From Candidatus Obscuribacterales bacterium (GTDB taxonomy: Bacteria > Cyanobacteriota > Vampirovibrionia > Obscuribacterales > Obscuribacteraceae), in the NCBI GenBank assembly GCA_020050835.1, contig JAGVKB010000127.1, positions 1-64,000 of the forward strand: a stretch of 64,000 nucleotides of DNA. Reading direction: 5' to 3'. Shown here piece after piece: positions 24,001 through 27,397 of this stretch. How positions within the stretch are numbered: position 1 is the first letter of the stretch; each line of letters begins with the position of its first letter. The notes beneath the pieces were generated by a model. The model did not search any database and was not told where the DNA came from. It saw only the letters and a program-made list of their open reading frames with translations. The translations under genes and the position numbers were made by a program.

Positions 24001-24146
24001 GTCGAACTGAGATCGATATCCCTCGGAGCTGCGGGCACCGGTTGAGCGTCTGTGGGTGTAGAACTAGCTGCAACTTGGGCCCAGACTTGGCTGGGCAGTA
24101 TCAATTGCAAAACTAACAGGAGCGCTAGAATCCGTCCGGTAAGCAT
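1..24146 (-). CDS. giant secreted beta-strand-repeat (adhesin/filamentous-haemagglutinin-like) protein, C-terminus beyond left edge
   Basis: The frame starts at an ATG (24144-24146) behind a weak purine stretch and stays open to position 3, giving at least 8,048 residues. I checked the frame at landmarks near 19890, 5340 and the edge, and all agree. The first ~23 residues are a signal peptide (MLTGRILALLLVLQLILPSQ, then a VWA cleavage site). The mature part is almost only Ser, Gly, Thr, Asn, Ala, Val and Ile, in short units such as GGNISL or SGNAGNI. This is typical of right-handed beta-helix surface proteins. Cys, Trp and charged residues are scarce. Long-range repeats of 7.1-7.35 kb are described separately. 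No two-partner-secretion transporter gene lies in the window, so the export route is unknown. A surface or exported adhesin is the likely role. Many proline/alanine-rich plus-strand frames here are artefacts of this codon use. Confidence 0.9.
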   Translation of the reverse strand, partial: MLTGRILALLLVLQLILPSQVWAQVAASSTPTDAQPVPAAPRDIDLSSTMRDQTVQRAGFESATIQAGDVSRTVTAGQLLTNAEKVAVYQVLNTGNQAIQLNAEGAAVGGTFNIPGRLANNIGDLVIPQGVTAILNAANSPALNLAGSLTNSGAFYAVSTSQAVNTASISALNIINQTGAVLSSVLPAAGLPGITNTLTSVNLNLSAVNDVINAGKIASSGNLSITAGGSIVNALPSGVAGPNPLIQALNNLNLQAPNVINQAAIISQVGNLNANLASLVNSGTIQAMQGNAAIQNLTGAALSVNNALGAILAKEKLDFSTIARPGYVSGSGPQDGINLTDGLVAANKVFFESPTGTINVAVKRLDGGVNASGGAAFVQVETGSLNLENLHVTGDPVIFVPSGNILIGDISTQGNILSISAPLGAIKITGSINTSPLLTTGNGGDLILQAGVFETLANGFGFNIGVLGNIQTSGSNGRGGQVIITANNTGSGANAISLTNIDTSGTIGGNVVIVNTGSSGSIVTGSIDTHSTASSGYAGGVAVSGPGTIQIAAGLTAGAAINTSGVGSLKGGGVFVSSASTNQGVTQAVNIGSSANTTPLAVNSDASVVLLARGDVQLGNTTYTGTSAAPAGQGGLGVFARVVNDFAGFTASGDAKSYTFTVTPQTLPSFFDGTTTFKLVPGGFQTLASNQSVNTTGGLTMQTNGDSRLLAPIVMPQTTIKGNVVGQAAGSGAATGSASSVVLVSNADMTLANGSAANTVSTAMTAGIAGASAGSTLVIAGAASNGVTVGAASKGTPVIITSSVGNTVDSTAGNVFVGAAIRGVTVNGDIISRGSGLGSAGAVTLLVPFVPSSQGTVLSVGNVRTDTQLVSGTGNDGGSVGIYAGSNAVVGTVNTSGSGAGKQAGNIWIEADNTLSTTVVTGTGPGSIFADNLIAGGLNNANGGDVFLDSGSSSLTLGSLVTRSTTGSNVTSWNGDSGSGRAGLLQFATNALRGIDQLTTGGTTTTAHVVMPIVRTTSTSNVGSLLTNAHVALASGSAILLDGSRSDSTSRVGLTLTSTFALGDIATSNTGSGLSGAVVLLTATPGASNVTLGKIITSSTSSNAGDIYINSNSSGILQVGDVRTTAQSSLAYSGNVIISSSNGSGSGSLTVSSVDSAGLSGAYGGNVVLISAQILTVGSNVANSRGIFGIATGGVAGSGNVTVSAGNASNNTGAILTNGTFNIDSSSPTARGGQIALTAAGNNGAGASIQVGDINSTGASGGNVLLASVQTSGNAGSINVGSITAGATANNGVGGSVSVAGIGSVSVNGAVDTTNTFVGATSSPARSGSVFLSAGANLNYTSTINAFNAGNGSGSGTVVLVAGGTITPAPTGNIPQNVTTAAGLQGAFQNVVGTTINNGTMTSGTFVTVTVKPTAVTNYSPLGYSVILARQNSTGVSNTGLQLDTNSDPSLLVPLLSQTTAAWDTLKGVHSITSESVVVVARGDITQSGQSLTSGSIESGRIGLYSLTGNITLSEQFVGSGVSSFANSSSSGGVGGGVSLVAPLGSLTSTVGAGQTSFVNTSGTTRGGDLYTLTGGNANFTLSLNTKSAGTGGNILSIVNTGNIYLRNTDTSVGALFRYVNATGGTGAGGNVSLIIGQSVTDGTQLMAGVINLNDNTPGTNSEYSISTASTSATGGNIVLSVLSGNQGRTSGSTLRQLNLVTGSTAFTANQGAAGKISVNVGGNLVQELYLTSIGGTSGGNIAVNVAGNISNGLTNSLGANWLATSASGQGGSINVLSQTGQISLCATCNSFQSQAFIDATGATTGGSVSIRAPYGSISLSALNPASYETPWNINTSGVGQAGAISLVSGSDIILNRGLNASSAGVAGNVAVTITQGTLTFTSNVGGGGAGTASDPTRFIGAVGGTGNGGNIDVRIGASWLDLTGNGSIGISTTNTLISNTREASFSSASVFAKAGDINVFLGFGGLGQFGTATTSQNVIYLNSSSTNNNAGAISLNVSGQFRTNWAFQSTGLNGGNIALSSTGAFTNFLSGSSSSNTNGPQINSNATAVRAGDISIVAPSITATMVQARGGAFGGNVTLRATTGSLSVRGTPNTQSNLIDASGTTRGGNVTMSSETDMTFNNASTVYSVAALIDTSSNVSGGNVDLRVTGTGSIDFGTVSGSAQVFTSTQPSGTRRYINTQGNLGNGGNVLIDIRNSPAPTTSGAGIISSFSPASISATNEVSINTSSVSGSAGNISINTAGNIGPSTSTTTTNALQLIANSTTGNGGTVTVNATGNIQSNWNLQANGLNAGNILVNSAGGSVTFPFSSTSTGILQANAANGSAGNIAVVANGNLSLGYVQSNGSGTNGHGGNIYLVAKTGTLSTTNAASNLTLSATGTLGGGQIVVMSSGALTLNNRLSVAATNGPGGSVFLNTFGTSANLTINGSVSPAVNANGSTAGGAATGAGGSVAIIASGLITIGATANLSATASGSSQAGGSIFVSQGSTTNLALVSGNLLLTGGAGGATGFGVVLSAGTITNGAVSGANIGFFPSVIANTMSASYINSNPSDNYRVTITPSSQPLFEDLTNVTVNNKLAPGVALSGAVSLANLTFVTASKSFLAPLVVNGNFAVTGSLIGSGTAAIAVASSGSITVANTINNSNTTAAGANVALLGLGAVSITAGGINTAGATVSGSGNSGNVMLRGSAISIVGAAGGGNANATVDTSTTDGNAGSVSALSISGITIGNWSGNSLNSLGDITTYARGSARRAGGVSLIALGTFPGQPAVNDIRVGNLWAGGLSNNTGGSIAIAASGPISLGSLVVRSTSGATTSAFNSFSSDTGSGSARGVVTGGLLNFLTGSVVLADATNTSNHTAAVRLDLAPASLAPSSIVTNNAAATAGSSGSISVIQNAAGGLSLSTISATSSSGNTGNLTLVNTGGALSFGSALNTSVTAAGLTAGSITLDAAGSVSGSFALDASAGLSSNPGAVVVSSRNGNLSLNSISVAANSAAGGSVSLYGGDLTLSGSQAGVTINASSVGAAGGIVKIYPFGASTFTVGSGIVSPGTFGKILATGTAGGQFTYVSPNSANHLLVTSASQLDLTASSSSGGSFSVISGQFTLNSGTVSLSAGASGNGGTVNIVGRGAMANSINISGGFAANSTTGNAGTGTLTTHFNSVKLGNFSATAQSVTGGALTISSATGIAIVGLNGNGTAVDVSSTTGNGGTVSFTAGGAISVTSAGGGQVNADGANGGLVTLLSTGGSISTFDGVSARGGISVTGSGARNLGGAITVNATGNITAGALNASGLNVASGGSITVRPPTGSTANISIDLSSVAASGYLDVAAAGDLTTTSNGGTVTIASALASPITAITGSITIGSITANAVGLTKVGADGVGSKGAIVSLTAGADISVTGPVSIRGLNGANSGSLSLVSNGGNLSFGSTVNLSADSSSSSGFGGMLTATTAGSGTFTSSGVISANGVGPNGYAGIIQIVGGGNVTLSANINAQGLQGTPAAGYATGGRVSITSTTGAMQFNSGAGVNVSSAGGSAGGVVLTAGGSGGLTVAGNIVASASGAGNNAAPVFVVSTGGPVTVGSIDARGLNGARGGFISVAAAGSISAGSSDSVGGFSTSGADGAGAITVSAAGAVLTNPGATFALNASSSAGKGGAISIGAFGNNGTDSIVVGSLNSAGTQGGQVLVASMDAAKKSVSLGAITTQASAAGGIGGSVGVAVLGALTVNGAVDTTNTFGAVTSAPARSGSVFMSSGTAVNYTSTITAFNAGNASGSGSVVLISGGNSSSITPAPTGTIPANVVTASGLKGAFTGVTGPAALTGSSMTISVSPTSAPTNYNPQGYNSVAGATTITINTAGDPRLVAPILVFSSVGTPASINTVSSANTATTSDAFTLVASSNVTIQGRINTAGTQSGGSVSLFSLTGTILNNSGGTTGITAAGGSTGGNISVLAPLGSYEVRTTSGISSPLNTSGTLQSGDLLAVTNGRLAMGVNKGLLTGSAGTAGDVSLLSANSNIYLVDLFNAIPPPIPRFIDAVGGTGAGGNVSIVIGNSAIDPSGTFVLGNNTSDKAGLVALGPGIGSQSEQSINTSSTSGQAGDIMTNIIVGPTGDFSSGSAEAQLQFISQSTNGNGGAVTVGAGGVFGKPKFVIQTQGVNGGNATLYTTSASSSRGNIQTNATVGQSGNIRFTVTAGSFATPFTTTGYFDASGGAVGGNILIQAPNGTINLTAFTSNNDNLVSTGSVQGGGIVLLSNGDISLNKGLSTYSTLRNGGDVSIAISSGNLIFSSAGAGLATAANPTRFINTQGTAGSGGDIRITLGQTVLDGSNRAGILLGGGSLSATQEQSFNSSSQSGQAGDIVITVNSGQLGPMSTNTSLPWQLIANSSSDNAGSITLNLSGTTNLLLTNFRANGANGGNITINSPSSVTTTGTFQANATAVRAGNVTINVASLSAGSIDAHGGTFGGNISVTSTSTTAGITFVGPVTARNSILDASASSKGGNISLTAAFDINFPTSVSTANTMDTSANVSAGNVLVNITGTGNLNLGNYSSPPVVGTIQRFINAQGTSGNGGNVSISINQTSGINPGVYSTTSSFSATSEASINTSSVSGNAGNITINVTNGGVTSSSASQDFLQLIANSTNNSAGSISVSVAGNLQTNWTFSANGANGGNINISSSSGAVNLINGGGGSGQGIITANGTAGFGGNVSAIAQNNLSGWYVQANGLGSSGVGGNILLESRTGTLNLSSGSSNLSLSASGVSAGGQIVVLSSSSLTTQQRIDVSSSAGKGGSVLLGTLGSGANIVLNGVTLIPAINASGVTGGGSVALVGTGTINLASGTISVAASGAGSSGGNVFASSTGAIAINPATQLLISGGSGGSTGFAVLMSASTINGSSIASPGANIGSFPSLSANLMTATYINTGVNNTHDFRITITPSAQPLFEDLTVGTVNNKLSPGLALNAAVTMNNLTFVTPSKSFLGPLSSNNNISLTATTIASGANSIAILASGNISIGGTINNSNATSAGANVSLIALGSLSVTSGGGSGIYTAGATSSGSGNSGNITLIGSSVLVNGSAGSATNTAASLDLSARAGNAGRLFLGSSSTVTVGDWTGNILNGFGEIDTYASGVGSFAGGVAILAAGTVRTSSIYAGGLNNANGGSISIGTTGTATVGSLVIRSTTATAVDGSGGLGGFASYNNDTGTGTAGALITAGRFSFLSGAPGPVLPVVLADASNAGFTSGINLTLAASSTPPGQIVTANATGSSGAAAIFSDNTDGQGGLPLGLVLTTSLSGNSGAIIAANASGFISLGNNLVTSVSAAAATAGAIILDAGTSINGGSFDLIASGPANPGNVVLSARAGTASVRSINTASTSLTGGNIGGSVTIYSNSFNITGETALGSGVSIDASSVSNSGGSINIFPVSTAPGYTFVLGYGASPQPAGTFGAMKASGTSGGTINIHAPSTLSLMEIANGSALNVDAISGTGGALNLFAGSVQLDSGNLGASGVSGNGGTVSIIANPSNLSSSIVSLGASNISATSSGGLSGTITLTASQVISVAHLSITSPNGGGTILATTDQAGSAVTVQSITANATTSGNAGTVIVTAGAGSAAAPGVITIGQGIAATSVTGIGGNVTLTAGTSVTIQGTSITGNAIDVSSTAGNGGNITVSAPSSIAVTTAGGGHFAANGLTGGMITLTASSGSISTFDGVASRGNLSALGSGAFRAGGAISLVAATTVTAGILSVNGLNQAYGGTITVAPHSTAAQAITIDLTGLAASGFSNVGSSGDLPHTSNAGTISVSTLNASTAAATTGTLTVGTINANAVGTSTGAGSRAASITLTAGSTIAVSGAVSSRGLNGANGGFLTATSNAGTISFAGGIDLSADSTATRGFGGVLTATASGGGGINTNSVTVDGVSASNYAGMIQLTAAGSITVSGTLSAMGRQGGDLTFATGGRVGLISTGGSVSLDAGAGIDVSSAAASAGGVVVTAGGAGGISVSGNIIASGSGNKSYGGSVLMSATNAVGGNLTVQSIDARGLNGAFGGTVTVAGMGVVSAGSANSVGGISTAASLDAGAIVLSAGGALLTNGGGTLNLNASSTGGKGGAVIVGSGGDNGSASIVIGNVNTSGTMGGAVEIVSIDNPGKKTVTVASIDTRATAGTGAGGAVGIAALGAVNVTGLIDSTNSFAGATSQPARSGSVFISSGTAITYSSSILAHNVGNGSASGSVILISGGNASSITPAPSGTIPQNVVTAPGFAGAFTGVTGPASISTSGTFTVSVSPTAAPTNYNPQGFSSISVTGSGNLVFNTAGDSNLIAPILSLGTAAIVRMSTSNTTTADSIAVASRGSLTLDNSITASGTASGGNVSLLSITGDVTDQSTSSSWSVNASGGSRGGNLMLLSPLGLINGRCSSCSSSSYMLNTSGSLTGGSILAVTNGRIAFGYGMSTFSALSSGSVFLTATSDNIYISNAAGPSPARYVNAMSTTGNGANLSFIMGRAQLINGTVINGTTINNQSGLILMNGNISAGNESSVNSGSISGNGGNILVSTTIGSNTNGDCDNCSAGNNQFITSSTSGSGGQIVMSAGGSLTRGRTNLITTGPNGGDINLFSIGSFRSFGQLVSNAVSAQAQRAGNISISSTQGSVGTDTPCCFQPASYIEANGGTYGGNILMQAPYGSMLFNGNNNGAAANNDNISAVGTVQGGAMSFKAGSNITFSTGINSSSSLRNAGDVSIAITMGSLRFSGSGEGKGTVASPRRYINAIGVAGTGGEIRIGIGQSITNGSGEAGITTNLTGAPTSTIEASFNSSSSSGLAGDISVRIDNGQLGYFGSQTNNLLQMIANSSTDNGGDISLNLSGTANMIHGYFSSTGANGGSITINSNSAFTTYGGFNSSASAVRAGDISLTASALTTGGLDAHGGTFGGNISTTASAGAVTILGLKTSRNTLVDTSASARSGNVTMNALNSITFNPSGQPVAQSSLIAEIDTSSAVSGGNVSIAINGTGNLNFNSYFGSPGGTQRFINSQGGSGNGGNVDITLAQTSGTNPGIYNTGSRSGTSELSINTSSVSGNAGNVSINVLSGNITAAGVNDDNLDIIANSVNNNAGNITVSVAGGLTTNWSLYANGANGGNISLSSSAGGINLELTTNLTFGQAILQANGTNGKGGTLNVTSFGNLVAGYLQANSSAANGYGGAIVLSSSNGSLTLNSSSSGSSLSATGASSGGDVLAMARGSAGVGISVSGAINVSSSLGGGGTVLLNTFGTSSANLPGLNINASGKTAGGSVALISSGAINGSVSANATDSGAASSGGNVFASAVSASSLSANVSAGPFGGTTGYVVAVGAGTFSLTSTPTMPNANVGVFQNVTSTLTPANINTLIDPAHGDTLTITVLPSAIPTITVFDPVASSTNNYNLPAGSLGAFTSGLTVDTLTFVTPARAFLAPLLVGGAVSAGTVNGNVAGVPSASLPVLSTGQIAITNSISSSAAAGDAARVVLAALGSLTVSGGISATAANGNSGSVMLVGSAISITGAAGNPANLKASIDLSNSSGTGNAGSLLAVSASTITVGAWSGSILNALGEVDAYATGSTRRAGSVTLLGNNQLRVSSIYAGGLNNASGNQITVATTGGAIVGSLVNRSTTNSAVGGSGGLGGFASYNSDTGSGTSYGILIAGQFSFLSGGAGPAIPVVLSDASNAGNFTSGVNLTLAPASTPPAQIVTANVAGSSGPVAVFSNNTDGQGGLPLGLVLTSSATGNSGAIIASNSSGLISLANNLVTSVSAASATAGTVILDAGTSINGAGFKILSSAPGTPGNVVLSARNGTVSIEAIDASSSALAGGAAGGAVTIYGTGANITGETSFGSGISIDASSVSNVGGAISIFPISSAANFTFTIGYGALSLANGTFGALSASGTSGGSINIHTSNPTALLKVVNGAELNVNASVNTGGAITLFAGNIQIDSGNLGASGVAGSGGSLNLIANPSNLTSTITAAAASSLSASSTGGGGGTINLQASQLITVGSLSITSATGGGSISLAVDQQGSSISFVSADSSTTAGTAGSVTGSSGGSVSVTQSIT
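991..22170 (-). repeat. three long super-repeats (about 7.1-7.35 kb) plus a divergent partial copy inside the giant gene
   Basis: Landmarks recur in the same order. The 14-mer CCTCCCTGTCCATC is at 1003 and 8353 (offset 7350 = 2450 codons). The segment encoding PTNYNPQG/PTNYSPLG lies near 5335, 12658 and 19890 (offsets 7323 and 7227, both multiples of three). The segment encoding FEDLT followed by VNNKL is at about 9364 and 16453 (offset 7089), with related sequence near 2050 and 22165. Copies have clearly diverged at base level. The copy nearest the N-terminus, above about 19.9 kb, is shorter and less regular. Confidence 0.8.
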
Positions 24147-24582
24147 AGAGGCTCCGTCCACCACGCAGGTAGACTGGTTCCGCACTCTATGCCTGGGAAA
24201 CTACAATCCGAACCTAAGACCCATGAAGCCGCTGCCCCTCTAGCCCCAGAACATCATCGCCCGAGAAGCGATCGTCGATACCAGCCCACTAGTCTTACCT
24301 ACCCCAATATAGAAGAGATCAAACTCTCTATATCCAACAGGTATACAGCTAAAGGTGCAGCATAGGTTGAGTTCTAAAATACTTCTGCAATTAGATTAAA
24401 TGTGAAGATGCTCTGTGACCCGCAAACGGCGAGCCGCCAGGACGAATCGGAATCGCCCAAAAGATTTCGCCAAACTGCAGCCGGCCTGCCACCAGCTGCG
24501 GTCTCACTACTCCGGCTTTCGACAGACGACCAGTTATAATGCCCAGAAAGTTCTCAGTTTGGTGTGGCACAGGAAGTGTACG
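24147..24582. other. divergent intergenic region between the giant gene and the hydrolase
   Basis: These 436 bases should hold promoters for both divergent genes. The clearest element is an AT-rich inverted repeat at 24307-24333: arms ATATAGAAGAG and CTCTCTATAT, six-base spacer, one bulged base. It is about 160 bases upstream of the giant gene's ATG and could be an operator. I see no convincing -35/-10 pair. An in-frame extension of the hydrolase upstream to 24415 exists but reads as an Arg-rich, low-complexity peptide, so I treat it as non-coding. Confidence 0.4.
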
Positions 24583-25464
24583 TTGACCGAATCCCCGCAA
24601 GCTCCTAAACCCCAATCATTCGCGCATCAGCTGATCTTGCTTTTTTGCTATGCGCTTGCGGCTTATTCGGTTCTGATAGCGATAATGTATTCGCCTCTCT
24701 ACACTGCCATTGTTTTGAGACCGGATCGCAACGATAGCAAACTTTATGCGATCGACAAAATTCTAGATGGGAAGCGAGAGGAGTACTATTTCGACAGCCG
24801 AGGCAGCAAGCTGCATGGGTGGCTATTTCGCAAACCGGGTAGCACAGCGATTGTAGTCGTGCATCACGGCAATGCGGGCAATATTGTACATCGCTTACAC
24901 ATCGCGAAAGCCTGCCTGACGGCTGGAGCATCCGTCTTTCTCTATGACTACCGCGGTTACGGTAAGAGCGGTGGCACCGCCACTATCAGCGGTATCCTGG
25001 AAGATGGGCTCGCGGCTGAAGACTTCATCTTGGCAAATCTTCAGTTTCCGGTGACAATCAACTATGGCGAATCAATCGGATCGGCTGTGGCATGCCACGT
25101 CAATGCCAGCGGTAAGGCAAACGCACTGATTCTACAGTCCGGTATTGCATCACTTCCCCACGTGGCGAAAGACGGAGTAGCCATGCTGAATGTCTATCCG
25201 GACTTGATTTGGCCCCAGCCACAACTCGACAATTGCCTGCTTCTGTCCAAATCAAAAGTGCCCTTGCTTTTAATGCACGGAGAACGTGACAAGATAGTGC
25301 CAGCGAGCAATTCTGGACTCTTATTTGGCGCGTCAGCAGCACCGAGTAAGACCATGATTAAACTACCTCATTGTGGTCATAACGACGTCGGACACTTCGA
25401 TCCCGACTTGTACCAGAACGCCATATCGCAGTTCGTGAAAGACAATTGCGCAACCAAACAGTAG
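24583..25464 (+). CDS. membrane-anchored alpha/beta hydrolase (serine hydrolase, S33/BEM46-like)
   Basis: This is a 293-residue hydrolase of unknown substrate. I chose the TTG at 24583 because AGGAAG lies six bases upstream and the protein then begins with a short tail and a hydrophobic anchor (residues ~12-38) typical of this family; the frame runs further upstream but looks non-coding. The oxyanion segment HHGNAGN, the nucleophile motif GESIG, the acid in HGERDKIVP and the final His in HCGHND form a complete triad. Such proteins are usually single-pass inner-membrane hydrolases with the catalytic domain on one face. It stands alone, divergent from the giant gene. The exact substrate cannot be read from sequence. 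Confidence 0.8.
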   Translation: MTESPQAPKPQSFAHQLILLFCYALAAYSVLIAIMYSPLYTAIVLRPDRNDSKLYAIDKILDGKREEYYFDSRGSKLHGWLFRKPGSTAIVVVHHGNAGNIVHRLHIAKACLTAGASVFLYDYRGYGKSGGTATISGILEDGLAAEDFILANLQFPVTINYGESIGSAVACHVNASGKANALILQSGIASLPHVAKDGVAMLNVYPDLIWPQPQLDNCLLLSKSKVPLLLMHGERDKIVPASNSGLLFGASAAPSKTMIKLPHCGHNDVGHFDPDLYQNAISQFVKDNCATKQ

Positions 25465-25736
25465 TAGCGTAGCCAAATAGAGAGCTCGACAACACGATTC
25501 AGCCGTTCACTCCTAACCGACTAGACCGAAATTGCCACTACCGATAATGCTCAAGTTCAACAAGCCAAAGCGTGCAATCGCCTGTTAAGTAGCGGTTGTC
25601 ATCAAGCCCGATAAATTTCTCTACAGCACCACTGCTTGAGAACTGCATTCACCGTCCGCTCGATTGAATTCAAAGGTATACTCATCAAGTTGGGTGTAAT
25701 GTAATTTCGCACATGTTGACTTCAAGGTAGGTACTT

Positions 25737-27191
25737 ATGCAGACTGTCAGAAAGGCGCGGTTGACAACCTTGGCAGCTCTGACGTTACTGATGGTGGCAG
25801 CTCCGGTCCGTGCCGAGTTGCCCGAACTTTTCTATAAAGCATCCGGAGTCGATGTCTCTTTTCCGGCTATCAATGGACGCCCAGCTGAGACTAGACGCTA
25901 CCTTTATCATCCGATCTTAGGAGCTTATACAATCGGTCCGGATGCTTATATGAAAGACTTCGGTCCAACCGAAAAGCTCTTTATGGAGTCGCTTCTACCG
26001 AAAGGTGACCCATACCTCAATGGCAACATTATTCCAAATGCTTCCGGTCCGATCATTCCGCTCGATCAAAACCGCATTCAGATCGACGAAGGCATGAACG
26101 AAGCAGCTCCCCAAGCTTTCAAGAATCGCGATCGACAAAAACCTTGGTACTCGGTATTTGATGAACAGGTTTGTTCCAGTGATTTCGAAAATGCGTGGAC
26201 ATATACGTCCAAAGTAATCGCTCCGGAAGTTGAAGTATTTGCGGTTCGATTGCCAAATCAGAAGTTCACTACTGAGGCGCTGTTTATCGGTGCGCGCAAG
26301 GGTAACTTTCCGATCTTAGTACCGACCGCCTTCGGACAAGTGCTGCTCAAGGACGGCGCTAAAGCGTTAATCTGTCGCTCAGCTGACAGTTTGCGCGTGT
26401 TCAATCTAACCGGTCGAAGGCACAGTGTAATGGTCAAGCTAGTGTCTGGAAAGATAGTAGCAATCGGACCCGGCACCGAACTTGTGGCAGCAAAATCGAA
26501 GGAACAGCTGCAAGCTGTAGCGCTTGATGGAATTGCTCGTCGTGGTCTAAGCCAGGCATTTGCAGCCGGAGACAACTTAATCGCTGTCAACGAGTTCTGG
26601 CCATCTAGTGTACTCAAAGCTACTGGCTTTCATCATGTCATAGCGGAGTCCGGCGCTAAGCGCGAGCAAAAATTCTGCAAGAGTGTACTGAAGAGCTCTG
26701 CCGTTCTCGCTGTCATGAAAGGCGGCGGTGGCTATCGAACTGGTCCGGAGCAACTTGCAGCTCTTAAGCACCCAGCGAGAGAAGCTACAGATAAGTCGAC
26801 AGAGAATCATCCAGCAATCGACGTTAATAAAAATACCAAAGCCCAGACAGTCTCATCCAGCGAATCAGCAGCCGTAGCCAAGAAAAAGGGGCTGATGAGA
26901 TTCAACAGACAGCAAGCAAAAGCCAAGACCGAGCCGGCACACGCAACCTTGCCAAAGACGGCGGAGAAGCTGCCGCTCAAAACAACTAAACAGCAAGCCA
27001 AGACACAGGTAGTCTCTTCGAATGAGTCTGATTCGATTCAAGAAGACAGAATGCCTGTCAGTACCAAAGGCAACAAGCTAGCACAGTACTCTAGTAAGGT
27101 TCGAAATTATTTGCATAGCTCGACAAAGGTCATTCACTTCGGCAAAGAGAAAACCGAGAGTGCAGCGACTACTCAATCGACTCAGCAGTAA
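25737..27191 (+). CDS. secreted protein of unknown function with Lys/Ala/Ser-rich tail
   Basis: This 484-residue protein starts at an ATG preceded by AGGTAGG five bases upstream. A signal peptide covers residues 1-26 (cleavage after APVRA). Residues ~27-200 hold a Tyr/Pro-rich region I do not recognise. Residues ~195-320 (GQVLLKDGAKALICRS, then VKLVSGKIVAIGPGTEL) resemble the short beta repeats of FecR-like periplasmic domains, but this is a weak match by eye. After about residue 340 the sequence is low complexity, rich in Lys, Ala, Ser and Gln, and probably disordered or cell-wall associated. It has its own ~270-base upstream region and a hairpin downstream, so it is probably a single-gene unit. 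No function is assigned. Confidence 0.75.
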   Translation: MQTVRKARLTTLAALTLLMVAAPVRAELPELFYKASGVDVSFPAINGRPAETRRYLYHPILGAYTIGPDAYMKDFGPTEKLFMESLLPKGDPYLNGNIIPNASGPIIPLDQNRIQIDEGMNEAAPQAFKNRDRQKPWYSVFDEQVCSSDFENAWTYTSKVIAPEVEVFAVRLPNQKFTTEALFIGARKGNFPILVPTAFGQVLLKDGAKALICRSADSLRVFNLTGRRHSVMVKLVSGKIVAIGPGTELVAAKSKEQLQAVALDGIARRGLSQAFAAGDNLIAVNEFWPSSVLKATGFHHVIAESGAKREQKFCKSVLKSSAVLAVMKGGGGYRTGPEQLAALKHPAREATDKSTENHPAIDVNKNTKAQTVSSSESAAVAKKKGLMRFNRQQAKAKTEPAHATLPKTAEKLPLKTTKQQAKTQVVSSNESDSIQEDRMPVSTKGNKLAQYSSKVRNYLHSSTKVIHFGKEKTESAATTQSTQQ

Positions 27192-27349
27192 TCAGACGAC
27201 CGATCAAAGATTTGCTGGATTTGCTCTTAAGTCCAGGGTGTTGCTTAGGCAACGACTGTTTCGTCTAGACTGCAGGCTGGAAAGAAGCCGGTAGCAGTTC
27301 GTCCGAGCGCTGACACGAATCGCCCTGTAAAGTGCGGCAAGGATCCAGC

Positions 27350-27372
27350 CCTTAGCCTTTGACCGGCTAAGG
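27350..27372. terminator. hairpin between convergent genes
   Basis: CCTTAGCC and GGCTAAGG form a perfect 8-bp stem with a 7-base loop. It lies between the ends of two convergent genes. Neither side carries a strong T-run, so it is either a bidirectional weak terminator or an mRNA end stabiliser. Confidence 0.45.
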
Positions 27373-27397
27373 ACCACCTATTGCAAAAAGCTCCAGG

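Noticed and set aside
24415-24582. N-terminal extension of the alpha/beta hydrolase
   Set aside because: The extra 56 residues are Arg-rich, match no family start, and a TTG with AGGAAG at the right spacing begins the recognisable protein.
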